Positions 11,677-22,072 are shown, counted from the stretch's first letter. The stretch is 64,000 nt of DNA from Ailanthus altissimus (GCA_946807835.1 OX327711.1:15907501-15971500), one strand, 5' to 3'. The notes: generated from the sequence alone by a model not told the origin. Numbers and translations are program-made.

Positions 11677-14375
11677 AGGAAGGTTCCCAACCTCGTAGAG
11701 ACCCACAAAGAAGACTTAACCCAACAATGAAAGAAGTAGTAAGGAAAGAGGTCTTGAAACTATTAGATGCGGGTATAATCTACCCAATTTCTGATAGTCA
11801 ATGGGTAAGTCCAACTCAAGTAGTTCCTAAGAAATCTGGGGTTACTGTTGTTGAAAATGAGAATGGGATACCTGTTCCAACTAGGGTAGTAAGTGGTTGG
11901 AGAATGTGTATTGATTATAGAAAGTTAAACACAGCCACTAGGAAAGACTATTTTCCATTGCCTTTTATCGACCAAATTTTAGAACGTGTAGCTGGACATC
12001 CTTTTTATTGCTTTCTTGATGGGTATTCAGGGTATTACCAGATTGAGATAGCTATAGAAGATCAAGAAAAAACTACTTTTACATGCCCTTTTGGTACTTA
12101 TGCTTTTCGTAGAATGCCATTTGGATTATGTAATGCACCAGCTACTTTCCAGCGTTGCATGTTGAGTATTTTCTCTGATATGGTTGAAAAATGCATGGAA
12201 GTCTTTATGGATGATTTGACTGTTTTTGGTAATTCTTTTGATTTATGCCTACTTAACTTGAAATCTGTTTTGAGTAGGTGTGAAGAAAAAGGACTTGTGC
12301 TAAATTAGGAGAAATGTCATTTCATGGTATCTTCAGGAATCGTTTTAGGGCACATTGTATCTGAAAGAGGGATAGAGGTTGACAAGGCAAAAATTGAATT
12401 AATCTCTAAATTACCTACACCTAAAACGGTAAAAGATGTCCGATCCTTTCTTGGACACGCTGGCTTTTACAGAAGGTTTATACAAAATTTTTCTGCCATA
12501 TCTAGACCATTGTGTAACCTTTTGCTAAAAGATGCAGAATTTACATGGACACAAGAGTGTGAGGAGGCATTCCGAACACTCATTGCCAAACTCACCACCG
12601 CTCCTATCATGCAATCACCGGATTGGAACCTCCCATTTGAAATTATGTGTGATGCAAGTAATTATGCTGTAGGAGCAGTTCTTGGGCAACGGAGGGAGGG
12701 AAAACCCTTTGTTGTTTATTATGCTAGTAGGACTTTGAATGATGCTCAAATGAATTACACTACTGCTGAAAAATAACTATTAGCTGTTGTTTTTGCCTTA
12801 GATAAATTTCGTTCTTATTTGATTGGTTCACCTATTGTTATTTTTACTGACCACGCAGCCCTTAAGTACCTTCTTTCTAAGAAGGATGCTAAAGCCCGTT
12901 TAATTAGGTGGATTCTTCTTTTGCAGGAATTTGATATAACCATTAAAGATAAGAAAGGCGTTGAAAATGTTGTTGCTGATCATCTATCCCGCCTTGAGTT
13001 CAATGACTCTACTGATTTGCCACCCATTCGAGACGATTTTCCAGATGAACATCTTTTTGCTATAAGCCAAATACCTTGGTATGCACATATCGTAAATTAT
13101 TTGGTTTATGGTGAACTTCCATCTGACTGGAGTGCACAAGATAAGCGTAAGTTCTTAGTTGAGGTACGTAACTTTTATTGGGATGATCCATATCTTTTCA
13201 AATACTGTCCTGACCAAATCATGAGACGTTGCATTCCTGAAAGTGAAGTTTCTAGTGTCTTACATTTTTGCCATAGTGCTGCTTGCGGTGGCCATTTTTC
13301 TATGAAGAAGACAGCTGTGAAAATTTTACAGTGTGGTCTTTATTGGCCCACTTTGTTCAAAGACACTAATAATTTTTGTCGTTCCTGTGAAAGATGTCAA
13401 AAGTTAGGTGCTTTATCTCGAAGAAATATGATGCCTCTTAACCCTATTCTTGTTATCGAGATATTTGACTGTTGGGGTATTGATTTTATGGGTCCATTTC
13501 CTTCATCTTTTGGCTATCTTTACATCCTTTTAGCTGTTGACTATGTATCAAAATGGGTGGAGGCTATAGCTTGTCGTACTAATGATAATACAACTGTGGT
13601 AAAATTCTTAAAAGAAAATGTGTTATTTAGGTACGGTACGCCACGTGTCATCATTAGTGACCAAGGAACACATTTTTGTAATCGTTCTTTTGAAGCTTTG
13701 ATGCGTAGGTATGGTGTTATTCACAAAGTTTCCACTGCATACCATCCACAGACAAATGGACAAGCCGAGCTAGCAAATAGAGAGGTTAAACAGATTTTGG
13801 AAAAGACGGTTAACCCGAATCGCAAAGATTGGTCCCTACGCCTTTCTGATGCATTATGGGCATATCGTACTGCATACAAAACCATCTTAGGAATGTCCCC
13901 ATACCGGCTTGTTTATGGGAAAGCTTGTCATTTACCTGTTGAGCTAGAACATAAAGCTTATTGGGCTGTCAAAGCCCTTAACTTTGATTTGAATGCTGCA
14001 GGTCTCTAGAGAAAATTACAATTGTCAGAAATAGAAGAGCTACGAAATGACGCATATGACAACTCCAAAATTTACAAAGCTAAAATGAAAGTAGCTCATG
14101 ATAAACAGATCTCAAGGAAACACTTTGAGCCAAATCAACGGGTCTATCTTTATGATTCTCGATTGCATTTACACCCTAGAAAGTTGAGATCTCGATGGAC
14201 TGGTCCATTTATGGTAAGACATCTTTTTCCTAATGGTGCTGTTGAAATAGAAGACCCCACTGATGGACGGACTTTCAAAGTGAATGGACAGCGGCTAAAA
14301 AGCTACGTGAAAAAGGTAAACGACTCTATGTACCTAGGCGAGATCCCTCTTGTGGATCCTGTCTATCGTGATTGA
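11655..14375 (+). pseudogene. Reverse transcriptase, RNase H and integrase, interrupted
   Basis: The continuation of pol in four pieces. RT (11655-12308) contains the catalytic FMDD at 12204-12215, then a TAG at 12306 where the family normally has Trp before EKCHF. The RT thumb and RNase H (12324-12776) show ASNYAVGAVLGQ and end at a TAA at 12774, before the usual LLAVVFAL. RNase H and integrase (12819-14009) carry the H-H...CxxC zinc finger ([19 protein letters not shown]), then the D,D,E core in [15 protein letters not shown] and [13 protein letters not shown] at 14007 separates the integrase C-terminal part (14022-14375), which has no chromodomain, in keeping with the Athila lineage. With the frameshift near 11660, at least four lesions prevent a full product. 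Confidence 0.93.
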
Positions 14376-14479
14376 TCAGGTTCAATCTATCTGTACCATA
14401 TTTTATATTTTGTCTATATTTTATCTTTTGACTTTCTATTTTTGCTTTTATTTTCCTGCACATTTTATTTTACTTTATT

Positions 14480-14503
14480 TTCTTCTTTTTATTTTTTCTT
14501 CAG
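14480..14503 (+). promoter_or_regulatory. Candidate 3' splice site upstream of the accessory ORFs
   Basis: A long pyrimidine run ends TTTTTTCTTCAG at 14503, a near-ideal plant splice acceptor, 100 bp after the integrase stop and 121 bp before the accessory ORF. Athila-type env-like ORFs are thought to be expressed from spliced subgenomic RNA, so this could join the LTR leader to the downstream ORFs. No donor was identified. Confidence 0.45.
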
Positions 14504-14623
14504 TGTGATTTTATTTCCTGGTCAAGTGGCGGATACGGTACTCCGTGACTATTAAAGTCGGTTTCTCAGTTCCCTAAAAACTGTCCCTCAAACTGTGCAT
14601 TCATCTCTTTTCTTTCTTTCAAA

Positions 14624-15172
14624 ATGGATCGCATTCTTGCCAACCTTAAAAAACGTTTTCCTTCATTTCCTCAAAATGCTCTACTTAAGATTTACAAAGC
14701 ACGGTGTGAAAGACTAAGGCTATTGATGTTGGGTAATATCCCTGTGGACCTTCGTTGGTTAATTGAAGCCAAGGTTCGGTTGTCTGGTGAGTTTGAAAAT
14801 GATTTTGTTTCTCATATGCCTGGTCTTGGAAGAAGCTCTTATGCTAAAAGGCGACGAGCAAAATGGTTACAAGTCTGTCATAAATGTGCTCGATGGAATT
14901 GTAATCGGAGTTGTCGTTCTTTAGGATTCGTATCTAGAAATCGAGAAGACAAAATTCAGTTCATTAAGGATGGACTGAGTAAGGAGTCTTTGGATGATAT
15001 CCTATTGACTCTTGAGACGCATCCCTGTGGGCTCGTGCAACGTGAACTTCTCGATTTATGGAACAAATTCAAAAATGAACATCAACGGTATAGTCTCGGG
15101 AATCTGACTCTAAAAGACCCTGTTTGCCAATTTATAAAAAAATTGGATGGGAAGCCTATCCCCGACCCATAG
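14624..15172 (+). CDS. Unrecognised basic, Cys-containing accessory ORF
   Basis: 182 codons (MDRILANLKKRF...), intact, between pol and the LOG gene. I do not recognise it. It is basic, with a KRRRAK patch at residues 75-80. Directly after that is a Cys cluster at residues 85, 88, 93 and 97 (CHKCARWNCNRSC, spacing CX2CX4CX3C) that could bind zinc. There is no signal peptide and no clear membrane segment, so it does not look like a conventional env-like protein. Its position is where Athila elements carry the env-like ORF. It may be an element-specific nucleic-acid-binding protein or part of a second captured gene. Its ATG follows a T/C-rich stretch and is the first in this interval. Confidence 0.7.
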   Translation: MDRILANLKKRFPSFPQNALLKIYKARCERLRLLMLGNIPVDLRWLIEAKVRLSGEFENDFVSHMPGLGRSSYAKRRRAKWLQVCHKCARWNCNRSCRSLGFVSRNREDKIQFIKDGLSKESLDDILLTLETHPCGLVQRELLDLWNKFKNEHQRYSLGNLTLKDPVCQFIKKLDGKPIPDP

Positions 15173-15427
15173 AGGGCGTTTAAGCCGTTACTGGACGTAA
15201 AACCAGAGGAAGATGTGAGCCACAATCACAACTACTTGTAAATACATGTGTTTTAATTTCAACCTTTATTTTATGAATAGTAGGGCTACTAATGTAGATG
15301 TCTTAAATTCAAATCTTTTTGTTCAATAATGCATGCGGGTCATTATGTTTAAATTTTTGTGTTTTATTTTTAACTCTCTTTTGACAAACTGTCGGGTTAC
15401 CATAATCATTGTTATCATTTGGCACTC

Positions 15428-15435
15428 TATAAATA
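15428..15435 (+). promoter_or_regulatory. TATA box upstream of the LOG ORF
   Basis: TATAAATA in the context CACTCTATAAATACAGC, 60 bp before the LOG ATG at 15488. This matches the plant core-promoter consensus and spacing (start expected around 15460). It suggests the captured segment came with, or gained, a core promoter. Transcription was not tested. Confidence 0.55.
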
Positions 15436-15487
15436 CAGCACCTCAGTTTCTTCATTTTCATATATTGAGATAAAGGTGATAGTAGAT

Positions 15488-16108
15488 ATGGAGGAAACCC
15501 AAGTTCGACAATTTCGAAATATATGTGTATTTTGTGGATCTAGTCCTGGGGAGAGTAAAGTGTTCGTAGAAGCAGCAAACAATCTAGGAAAAACATTAGC
15601 TGCAAGAAAAATTCATTTGATTTATGGAGGAGGTAGCCTTGGGCTAATGGGGTGTGTGTCAACAGCTGCACATTTAGGAGGAAGTCAAGTTTTAGGTATT
15701 ATTCCTACAGCTTTGGCCGTGGGAAACCTGACTGGGAAAACAATAGGGGAAGAATTACAAGTCTCATCCATGCATGAACGTATAGCCAGAATGCTTTGCA
15801 ATGCAGACGCTTTTATTGCTTTACCGGGTGGTTTTGGTACCTTGGAAGAAATTTTTCAAATTGTCTCTTGGGCCCAACTGAATATCCACCGAAAACCCAT
15901 AGGTTTGTTGAATGTTAATAACTATTTTGATTGCTTACTTTGTTTTCTTGATCAAGCTGTGGAACAGAATTTTATTTCACATTCGGCGCGACAGATCCTG
16001 GTTTCTGCTACTGAGGCGGATGAATTGATTAACAAATTACAGGCAGTTACCTATGAACCTGACCCAGCAATAACTCGGATCGATTGGTCAGTGGGCCTTA
16101 ACAAGTGA
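15488..16108 (+). CDS. LOG: LONELY GUY-like cytokinin phosphoribohydrolase inside the retrotransposon
   Basis: LOG enzymes hydrolyse cytokinin riboside 5'-monophosphates to the free active base plus ribose 5-phosphate, in cytosol and nucleus. This 206-aa protein is full length for a plant LOG and starts at MEETQVRQFRNICVFCGSSPG. It has the nucleotide-fold motifs GGGSLGLMG (residues 47-55) and GIIPTAL (70-76), the substrate-binding Met-His-Glu-Arg at 95-98, the signature PGGFGTLEE (113-121) and WAQLNIHRKPIGLLNV. The basic residue normally following Arg98 (Lys in MHxRK) is Ile99, which may reduce activity. The frame extends in-phase to 15419, but family alignment and the TATA box at 15428 favour 15488. 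Plant LOG genes have several introns; this one has none, so it is a retrocopy. It is uninterrupted although pol is broken, and it lies between the accessory ORF and the element's 3' untranslated region. Confidence 0.92.
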   Translation: MEETQVRQFRNICVFCGSSPGESKVFVEAANNLGKTLAARKIHLIYGGGSLGLMGCVSTAAHLGGSQVLGIIPTALAVGNLTGKTIGEELQVSSMHERIARMLCNADAFIALPGGFGTLEEIFQIVSWAQLNIHRKPIGLLNVNNYFDCLLCFLDQAVEQNFISHSARQILVSATEADELINKLQAVTYEPDPAITRIDWSVGLNK

Positions 16109-17490
16109 AAATTGGATCTGACACTCCGTTTGTAAATTTTTCTTTTTATTTATTTATTTATCAGTACCATCATTTTAGTTTATATTTGCTTAAGTGTCTC
16201 TCAGGTTTGTTTCTTTCAAATAACTGGCGTTTCAGGTAATGTCTCCTATACTTTATCTCTTTTTATTTAAACATCGAGGACAATGTTTCATCTAGTTTGG
16301 GGGGAGGATAGTAGACATACGTTGCATTTTGCAAAAAAAAAAAATTGTGGTCCGACATTTGATTAAAATGGCAGAGTAAAGAGTTCATTCTTGAACTCTT
16401 GAGACGCATTCTAGGTCAAATTAGAATGGCAGAGTAAGGAGTTTTAGTACTAACTTTTGAAATGCATTTTAACTAACTTTTTGTTATTTTGTTTTATATT
16501 TCATGCATTATCGTTTACTGCTTGTAGTCTTGGTAATTCTTGTATAAAGGAATTTGCTTTTCTGCCTAAGTATGATTTTAGAATTGTTTAGGTTGAGTCA
16601 CTGTTTCTATCTAGGTTACTAAAGAATGACTTCCAAAATATTTTTGAGCACAATGCTAAGCCTTGTGGTAAGATGGATGATTCAATTTATATAGCCAAGA
16701 GAATTCCCATGTTTAAGTATATATTTTTCTAATCTCGCATATCTTTTGTGAGTAAGTGGAAAGGTTGAGAAAACAGCTTATGAACCTTCATTGATCCTTT
16801 GAATTGGTTAATTTTTGTTTAGAATGATATTATTTGAATTAAGGGATAAGTTGGTTACATTTGTGCATAATATAATTTGGTGAGAAACCTTTATAATGCT
16901 TCCTTGTATTCTTCAAAAATACAAAAAAAAAAAAACACACAAAAGTACCAAAAACAAGAAAAAAAAAAAACAAGCAATTCAGTTTAATAAAGTCTTCATT
17001 CAATTTTAGAAGACAAATACCTTGTAAAACAGTTTTCTCACCAAGTTATAATTATATTATTCTCACAAGCCAATTAAAGTTCTAAAGTTGGCGTATGATA
17101 TGAATAATTGATTTTTAAACAAATAATTTTCCTATCTTCGGATCAATGTTAGTTTATATGTCTGTCCTTAAAATTGACTTTTTCTTGAGTGCTTAACTGT
17201 TTTCCAACTCCATAAGAGAAGTCCTAACCTTTTAAACAGTCATACACCTGTGAGGATATGGAGTTGAGGCTTTTACTTGGAGAAATTCTCAAGGCTATAT
17301 CTATTGTGGTTTGTGGTTAGATGGTTATGGCTTAGTTCACACACACACAAATTACGGAAGTTGTAATTGAAAAAACCATGATAGCAACAATGATCTCGAA
17401 CTAACGTTTTGATTGAAATGCTTAGGTAGTTTTGCATATTCTATTTACGCTTGAATTGCTAGAGACTAGCAATAAGCTGGTTGGGGGCTG
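16109..17490 (+). other. 3' untranslated region of the gypsy element
   Basis: 1.38 kb without coding potential. At about 16274-16308 is the Athila-type tract GAGGACAATGTTT plus GGGGGGAGG. At 16368-16483 a 58-bp unit starting ATGGCAGAGTAA occurs twice. Around 16919-16970 lie A-rich runs. The region ends in the G-rich tract GGTTGGGGGC at 17479-17488, the probable plus-strand priming site, followed by TG and the LTR. Confidence 0.8.
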
Positions 17491-19045
17491 TGATGAACAC
17501 ATGAAAATGCATGTTGTTAAGAGATTCAATCACCATTTAATGTCACTAATTTTAGTGTTTTCTGTATTTTTAGCTTGAAATAAAGTGTTCTCCTTAAATT
17601 GTGATTAATGAATGTTATTTGGACAGGTTTAGGTAAACTAGACATAACTCTCAATGTAGAAATCGAAATGAAGAAATTCTTGAACCTGGTGCAACATGAC
17701 TCAATCTTACACAAATTTGAAGAATAGTGGAAAAGCCAAATCCAACATGTTATGGGCCAAAAATTGAGATACAACAGAATCGGACTACAACTTTTACCCA
17801 GCTTGACCCAATTCACGTATTTGGACCGTATCTCACAAAATACGTACTCAATTGGTATAATTCTTGAAGCTGTGAATTGATGACTTTACTATCAACAACT
17901 TGTATGTTTATGGTAAAGTCCAAATCAGCCGTTATCATGGACCAAATCGCATTGCAAGTGGGTAAAATGGTTGTTGGTCAAATTCTGATATATCTTTGGA
18001 ATTTTGCTCATATCTCATTGGATACTCATCCAATTTGTATGAAATTAGTTCCTATGGAAAGAAGAGTCAAAATTCTACAACTTGCATGTCAGCTATAGAA
18101 GCTGAATTGATCATTTACATTATCAAAAATGTGCTGCAAGTGAATACACGAGTTATTGGCTTAAAACTATTGAAGATTGATGTCATCCATGACATATGTC
18201 CATTCATTGCCTATATAAGGAGACCCTTAGGACGTTTTTAATAGATAATTTATCTCTTCTTTTATTCTCATTAACATGTATTGTAATTTAGGCTAGAGTT
18301 CCTAGCAAGGCTAAGAGATGAACTTTTATGTGTAGTAAATCTACTTCCATGCTTTGATTCGGTGTCAAGAGCTATAAATGTTGTAAGTTTGGTTTTGATT
18401 AAACTCTTATCTATTTTATTTTCTATAATCCAGAGGTTATAATTCTCATGTCTCATATATGTTCAGTCATGCTTTTCTTATGTGATTTATGTTGATTTAT
18501 AATTGTTACTGGTTACATTATTTTATATGTTAATCTTTTACTGCAGTATTGTCAATTTGATATATTGTCGATCTTGGATAACATGTAAGGGCAATAAATG
18601 TTTGATATTCAAGTTAATCTTTTACTGCAATATTGTCAAAATAATATATTGTCGATCTTAGATAACTTGTATAAATAACATGATGTGTGTTAATGCTTGC
18701 AAAGAGTTTAACTAAATCAAATACATGTGTTATCAAATGTGCTATATATTATATACCTTCCGATTGATTGTTTGGGATGTGAAACTTTCAGTTGAGTTAT
18801 AAATATCAAATCAAAGTATAGAGTAGATTTATAAAGCATAATTGTGATTCTCAAAGCCTTGCTTAAATCATCATAAGACATTTTCCTCAATTCATAGACA
18901 ATTCTATCTTATCCGTTTAAATCAATTAACCCTTTGCTACTGCTTTAGTATTTTACTTCACTAACCTATTTTGCCAAGAGCTTCCTCGTGGGATCGACAC
19001 CTCAATCTATACTGCGATAGCCGCGTTATATTTTGAGCGTAAACA
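17491..19045 (+). repeat. 3' LTR of the LOG-carrying gypsy element
   Basis: 1,555 bp, TGATGAACACATG to GCGTAAACA, same length as the 5' LTR. Reading both side by side I counted about 27 substitutions, mostly transitions, and no length change. TTTGG follows at 19046-19050. Confidence 0.96.
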
Positions 19046-19990
19046 TTTGGCAATTGCATAACTTGATCATTGGCACATGATTGACAAATGTCAACATGCC
19101 AATTAAACAAAAACAAGTGAAAGTGTTTCATTTGGGCACTACGGTAGTAGATCATTAAGCCTAGAAAGTCTATAAGTGTTTCATGGACTTATAGAAGAGT
19201 TCCGTAAGACAAACGATTGTGAACCTAGAAAGTCTCACAACATGAAGTGTACTCATTGAGCACTACGGTAGTAGATCGAGTCAAACAGTTTGATTCAAAA
19301 AAAATTTGAAAAGGAGAAATTATTTTAGAATCTCTCAAAAAGTATACTTGTTAAAAGCTTAAGAGTTATTCTTCTAATTAAATAAATAATTGTTGTTTAT
19401 TTAAAATGTTGACAAATGGCAGGTATAACAACATACATGATTAACACATAGCATGTGGAATGCAAATAGTAGTTGACAAATGGCAAATGTAAATGGACAT
19501 TTGGCAATTGCATAACTTGATCATTGGCACATGATTGACAAATGTCAACATGCCAATTAAACAAAAACAAGTGAAAGTGTTTCATTTGGGCATGTGAGAG
19601 ATTCAACCAGAAGGATTAGAACTTTTCAATTGTTGCATTTAGGTTGTTATCTTCATTTTTGGTTAATTTTGAGAGAGAAACAAGTTCAAGAGTTGAACTA
19701 ATATTGATCTTACTCAAAATTGGATAAGCTACTATTCTAACTCTGCAATTCTATTAAGTTAAGGACTAGAATTGCTTAAGAGATAACTTCAAAGTGAGAT
19801 ACAAGTTAAAAATTTCACTAAAGGCTTCAAGGGTGAGTATTTTTGAATTTGTTAGTGTAACAAACTTAAATTCAATATGTGTTTGTTGAATAGTAAATTA
19901 GATTTCAATTCTTTTGCACATTGTATGTATGACATGCAAATTAAGATTCAATAAATATATTTACATGCATGCACCCTTAGTAAGCACTCA
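19046..19990 (+). repeat. Right part of the interrupted copia-type LTR, with a 454-bp tandem duplication
   Basis: It begins with the 3' target duplication TTTGG (19046-19050). Bases 19051-19138 complete the duplicated unit that starts at 6342. A second full copy of that unit runs from 19181 to about 19592, uninterrupted, with its own TTTGG at 19500-19504. The single-copy LTR tail continues to about 19990, and its sequence (GGGTGAGTATTTTTG, GCATGTATGACATG-like) resembles the reverse complement of 3060-3190. No primer site follows, so it was probably a solo LTR. Confidence 0.7.
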
Positions 19991-21060
19991 CAATAGCTCA
20001 TTATTCATCAAGTTCTAACTTATTCAATCATTCATTATTCAATTTATTATTTAGATACACTTTTTATATTCTATACTCCACACCCATATATAATTCATTC
20101 ATCACACTTCTACTTATCCTTGAGACACGATACTTTTCTATAAAATTCGATGAACAATCAAGAGCAAAGAGGTAATTATTTTAAAATATTTATATGTATA
20201 TTTGGTATTGGTATATTTATATTTATTTCTTCACCATCAGTAAAATTAATATTTTCTTCATATTCATTTCTTTAAATATTTAAATTACTGATTTGATATT
20301 ATGTTAATGAATAAACAAAAATGTTAAAACTTTAGATAACTAAAAATAATTGAAAATGGAGAAAACAAATTATGTTTTTGTGTTTTTAAATTTTGAGAGA
20401 ACAGAGAAATTAAAGAAAATTGAACAAGAATCGAATAGACTCAGAGACTATTGGAGGAAAAGAGATTATGATTTTTTTTTAGTGAGGAAAGAGTTAAAAA
20501 TGCTTCGTATTTATATATTTTTTATAAAAAGAATAGCTGCTGGATTGTTTGACCGTTGATCCAACGACTAAAGTTGTTGATCAACGATCACAATATATAA
20601 AGGTCAAATGCCCAAAGCAACCAAAAACAAATAGTGCATGCAAGATTATGCCTATATGAAAGCAGGTAGTAGCTATGCATCCATGCCGAGCCCAGTGTTT
20701 TATTTTTTTTTAAAAAAAATAATTTTTAAAATTAGAATAAAATTAAATATTCTTTAAAAAATTATAAATTTATATTTTTCATTTCTATAAATACTAACCT
20801 CTCACTCATTTCTCATTTTGAACATCATCAATTTCTCTCTCCAGTTGTATTGTAAAAGTTTCTAATTTTTTCTACTATCCTATTTTATTATTTCTTTTAC
20901 ACATTATTTTTTATTTATATTTTATACAATTTCAAATTTGCACATGATGCATAAATAGATTAAATTAAAAAAAATAATATCCAAATACTTGACATTGCTA
21001 TATATATATATTAAAATTATAAACAAAAAATAGAAACTTGCTTAGTTTTGAGGTTAAGTT
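19991..21060. other. AT-rich non-coding spacer
   Basis: No supported gene. The open frame at 20350-20559 is Lys/Glu-rich low complexity without a recognisable domain. A T-run/A-run (20701-20720) and short palindromic GTTGATCAAC around 20570-20590 are the only structure seen. Confidence 0.5.
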
Positions 21061-21320
21061 ATTTCTTTTTCAACATGAAGGCTTAGGTTCAAGCCCTCAT
21101 ACACTCAATTGGTATTAATTTGTTACAATTTACAAATAAGATTACGTACCTATTCGTTTATTTTATTATTATTTATAAATAAGATTATGTGCCCAATCCG
21201 TTTTGTACTAGTAAAATATTGCATCAATAGTGAAAGTATCCTTTAATTTGTTGCAATTTACAAATAAGATTATGTGCCTAATCCGTTTTGACAATTTACA
21301 AATAAGATTATATGTGATGA
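21061..21320. repeat. Cluster of a dispersed host repeat (GATTATGTGCCTAATCC)
   Basis: Three or four copies of a unit containing ACAAATAAGATTATGTGCC and TTTTGTACTAGTAAAATATTG. The same unit recurs at 23390-23580, at 24955-25157, and after the copia insertion at 31348-31390. It appears to be the ancient background sequence into which the LTR elements inserted. Confidence 0.65.
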
Positions 21321-21489
21321 ATGTTAAAAATTTTAGAGTATTGATAGATGCTTCACAAACATAGATTATACACACAACAGATAGTAAGCTAAGACATATA
21401 AGAGTACATTGTACCTAATAATAGATTTTCACTCTGCTAGAATATTGTCCTAGTACAATCAGGTTGTATGGCGGTCTAACTCTAGCATT

Positions 21490-22000
21490 AATAGATTTAG
21501 TTTTGTATGGGTGCATTCCTATAATATAGAATCCTAGAATAATTTTGTTGATATTCTATTCTTACTTTGTATATCATTGTGTTTTCTCTTGCACCATTGT
21601 GCTCTCTTGTGTACTTATACACTATTGTGCTCTCTTGTGTACTTATGCACCATTGTGCTCTTTTGTATACTCTCTTACACACTCTTATGCACAATATATG
21701 CACATTTGTCACCATTTTTCTATGCATATTTTTTTTTGTAATAACACATATTTATAAGCAACAAGTACCCTTTCATTTGGGATATAACCCTCTATATATA
21801 TCTCTTGATTTATAACTGTTAGATCAAATTCAAATTTGATCAATGGTTCTAAATGAACCATCACCATTTTCAAACCAAGTGGTATCTCCAATGGTTATAT
21901 CCTTTCATATTAAATATGAAATGATACAACCTTATGAAAGGTCACAACTTTTCATGTTTGTGTATTTTGAAATCCTTATGAAATATCTAAAAATCTACAT
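21490..22000. repeat. LTR-like direct repeat, copy 1
   Basis: About 500 bp repeated, diverged, at 22830-23330 (offset about 1,325 bp). Shared blocks include the serial CTCTTGTGTACTTATGCACC phrases, GCAACAAGTAC, the palindrome GATCAAATTCAAATTTGATC and CATATTAAATATGAAA. Between the copies (22090-22730) is another LTR-like stretch related to 32500-33200. Open frames here come from the Cys/Leu-rich reading of TGTGCTCT repeats and are not genes. Confidence 0.6.
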
Positions 22001-22029
22001 TGATTTCAAAATATACAAACATATACCAA

Positions 22030-22072
22030 ATATATATATATATATATATATAAAGAGAGAGAGAGAGAGAGA
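22030..22072. repeat. Compound (TA)n(GA)n microsatellite
   Basis: About 11 TA units followed by about 10 GA units. Confidence 0.95.

Larger units (their letters stand above)
6666..19045 (+). mobile_element. Athila-like Ty3/gypsy retrotransposon carrying a LOG gene
   Basis: A complete 12,380-bp element: LTR, tRNA-Asp primer site, leader, gag-protease, RT-RNase H-integrase, an accessory ORF, a LOG ORF, a long 3' untranslated region, a G-rich polypurine-like tract, LTR. The gene order protease-RT-RNase H-integrase and the FMDD-type RT identify Ty3/gypsy. The Gag, the tRNA-Asp primer site and the 3' tract with GAGGACAATGTTT followed by GGGGGGAGG fit the Athila lineage, which usually has an env-like ORF where the two extra ORFs sit here. 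By eye the LTRs differ at about 27 of 1,555 positions, so the insertion is fairly young. At least three stops and one frameshift in pol make this copy non-autonomous. Confidence 0.96.

Noticed and set aside
14624..15172. Calling the accessory ORF an envelope gene
   Set aside because: No signal peptide or membrane segment is visible; only its position fits.
15419..15487. In-frame extension of LOG to an upstream ATG at 15419
   Set aside because: It overlaps the TATA box, has no similarity to LOG N-termini, and the ATG at 15488 matches the family start.
15488..16108. Bacterial contamination or horizontal transfer as the source of LOG
   Set aside because: The residue numbering and motifs match plant LOGs, and it lies inside a plant retroelement. 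An intron-less form is explained by retrocopying.
21545..21815. Cys-rich small ORFs resembling secreted peptides (also 22838-23079)
   Set aside because: They arise from CTTGTGTACTTATGCACC repeats in LTR-like DNA and are open in overlapping frames.
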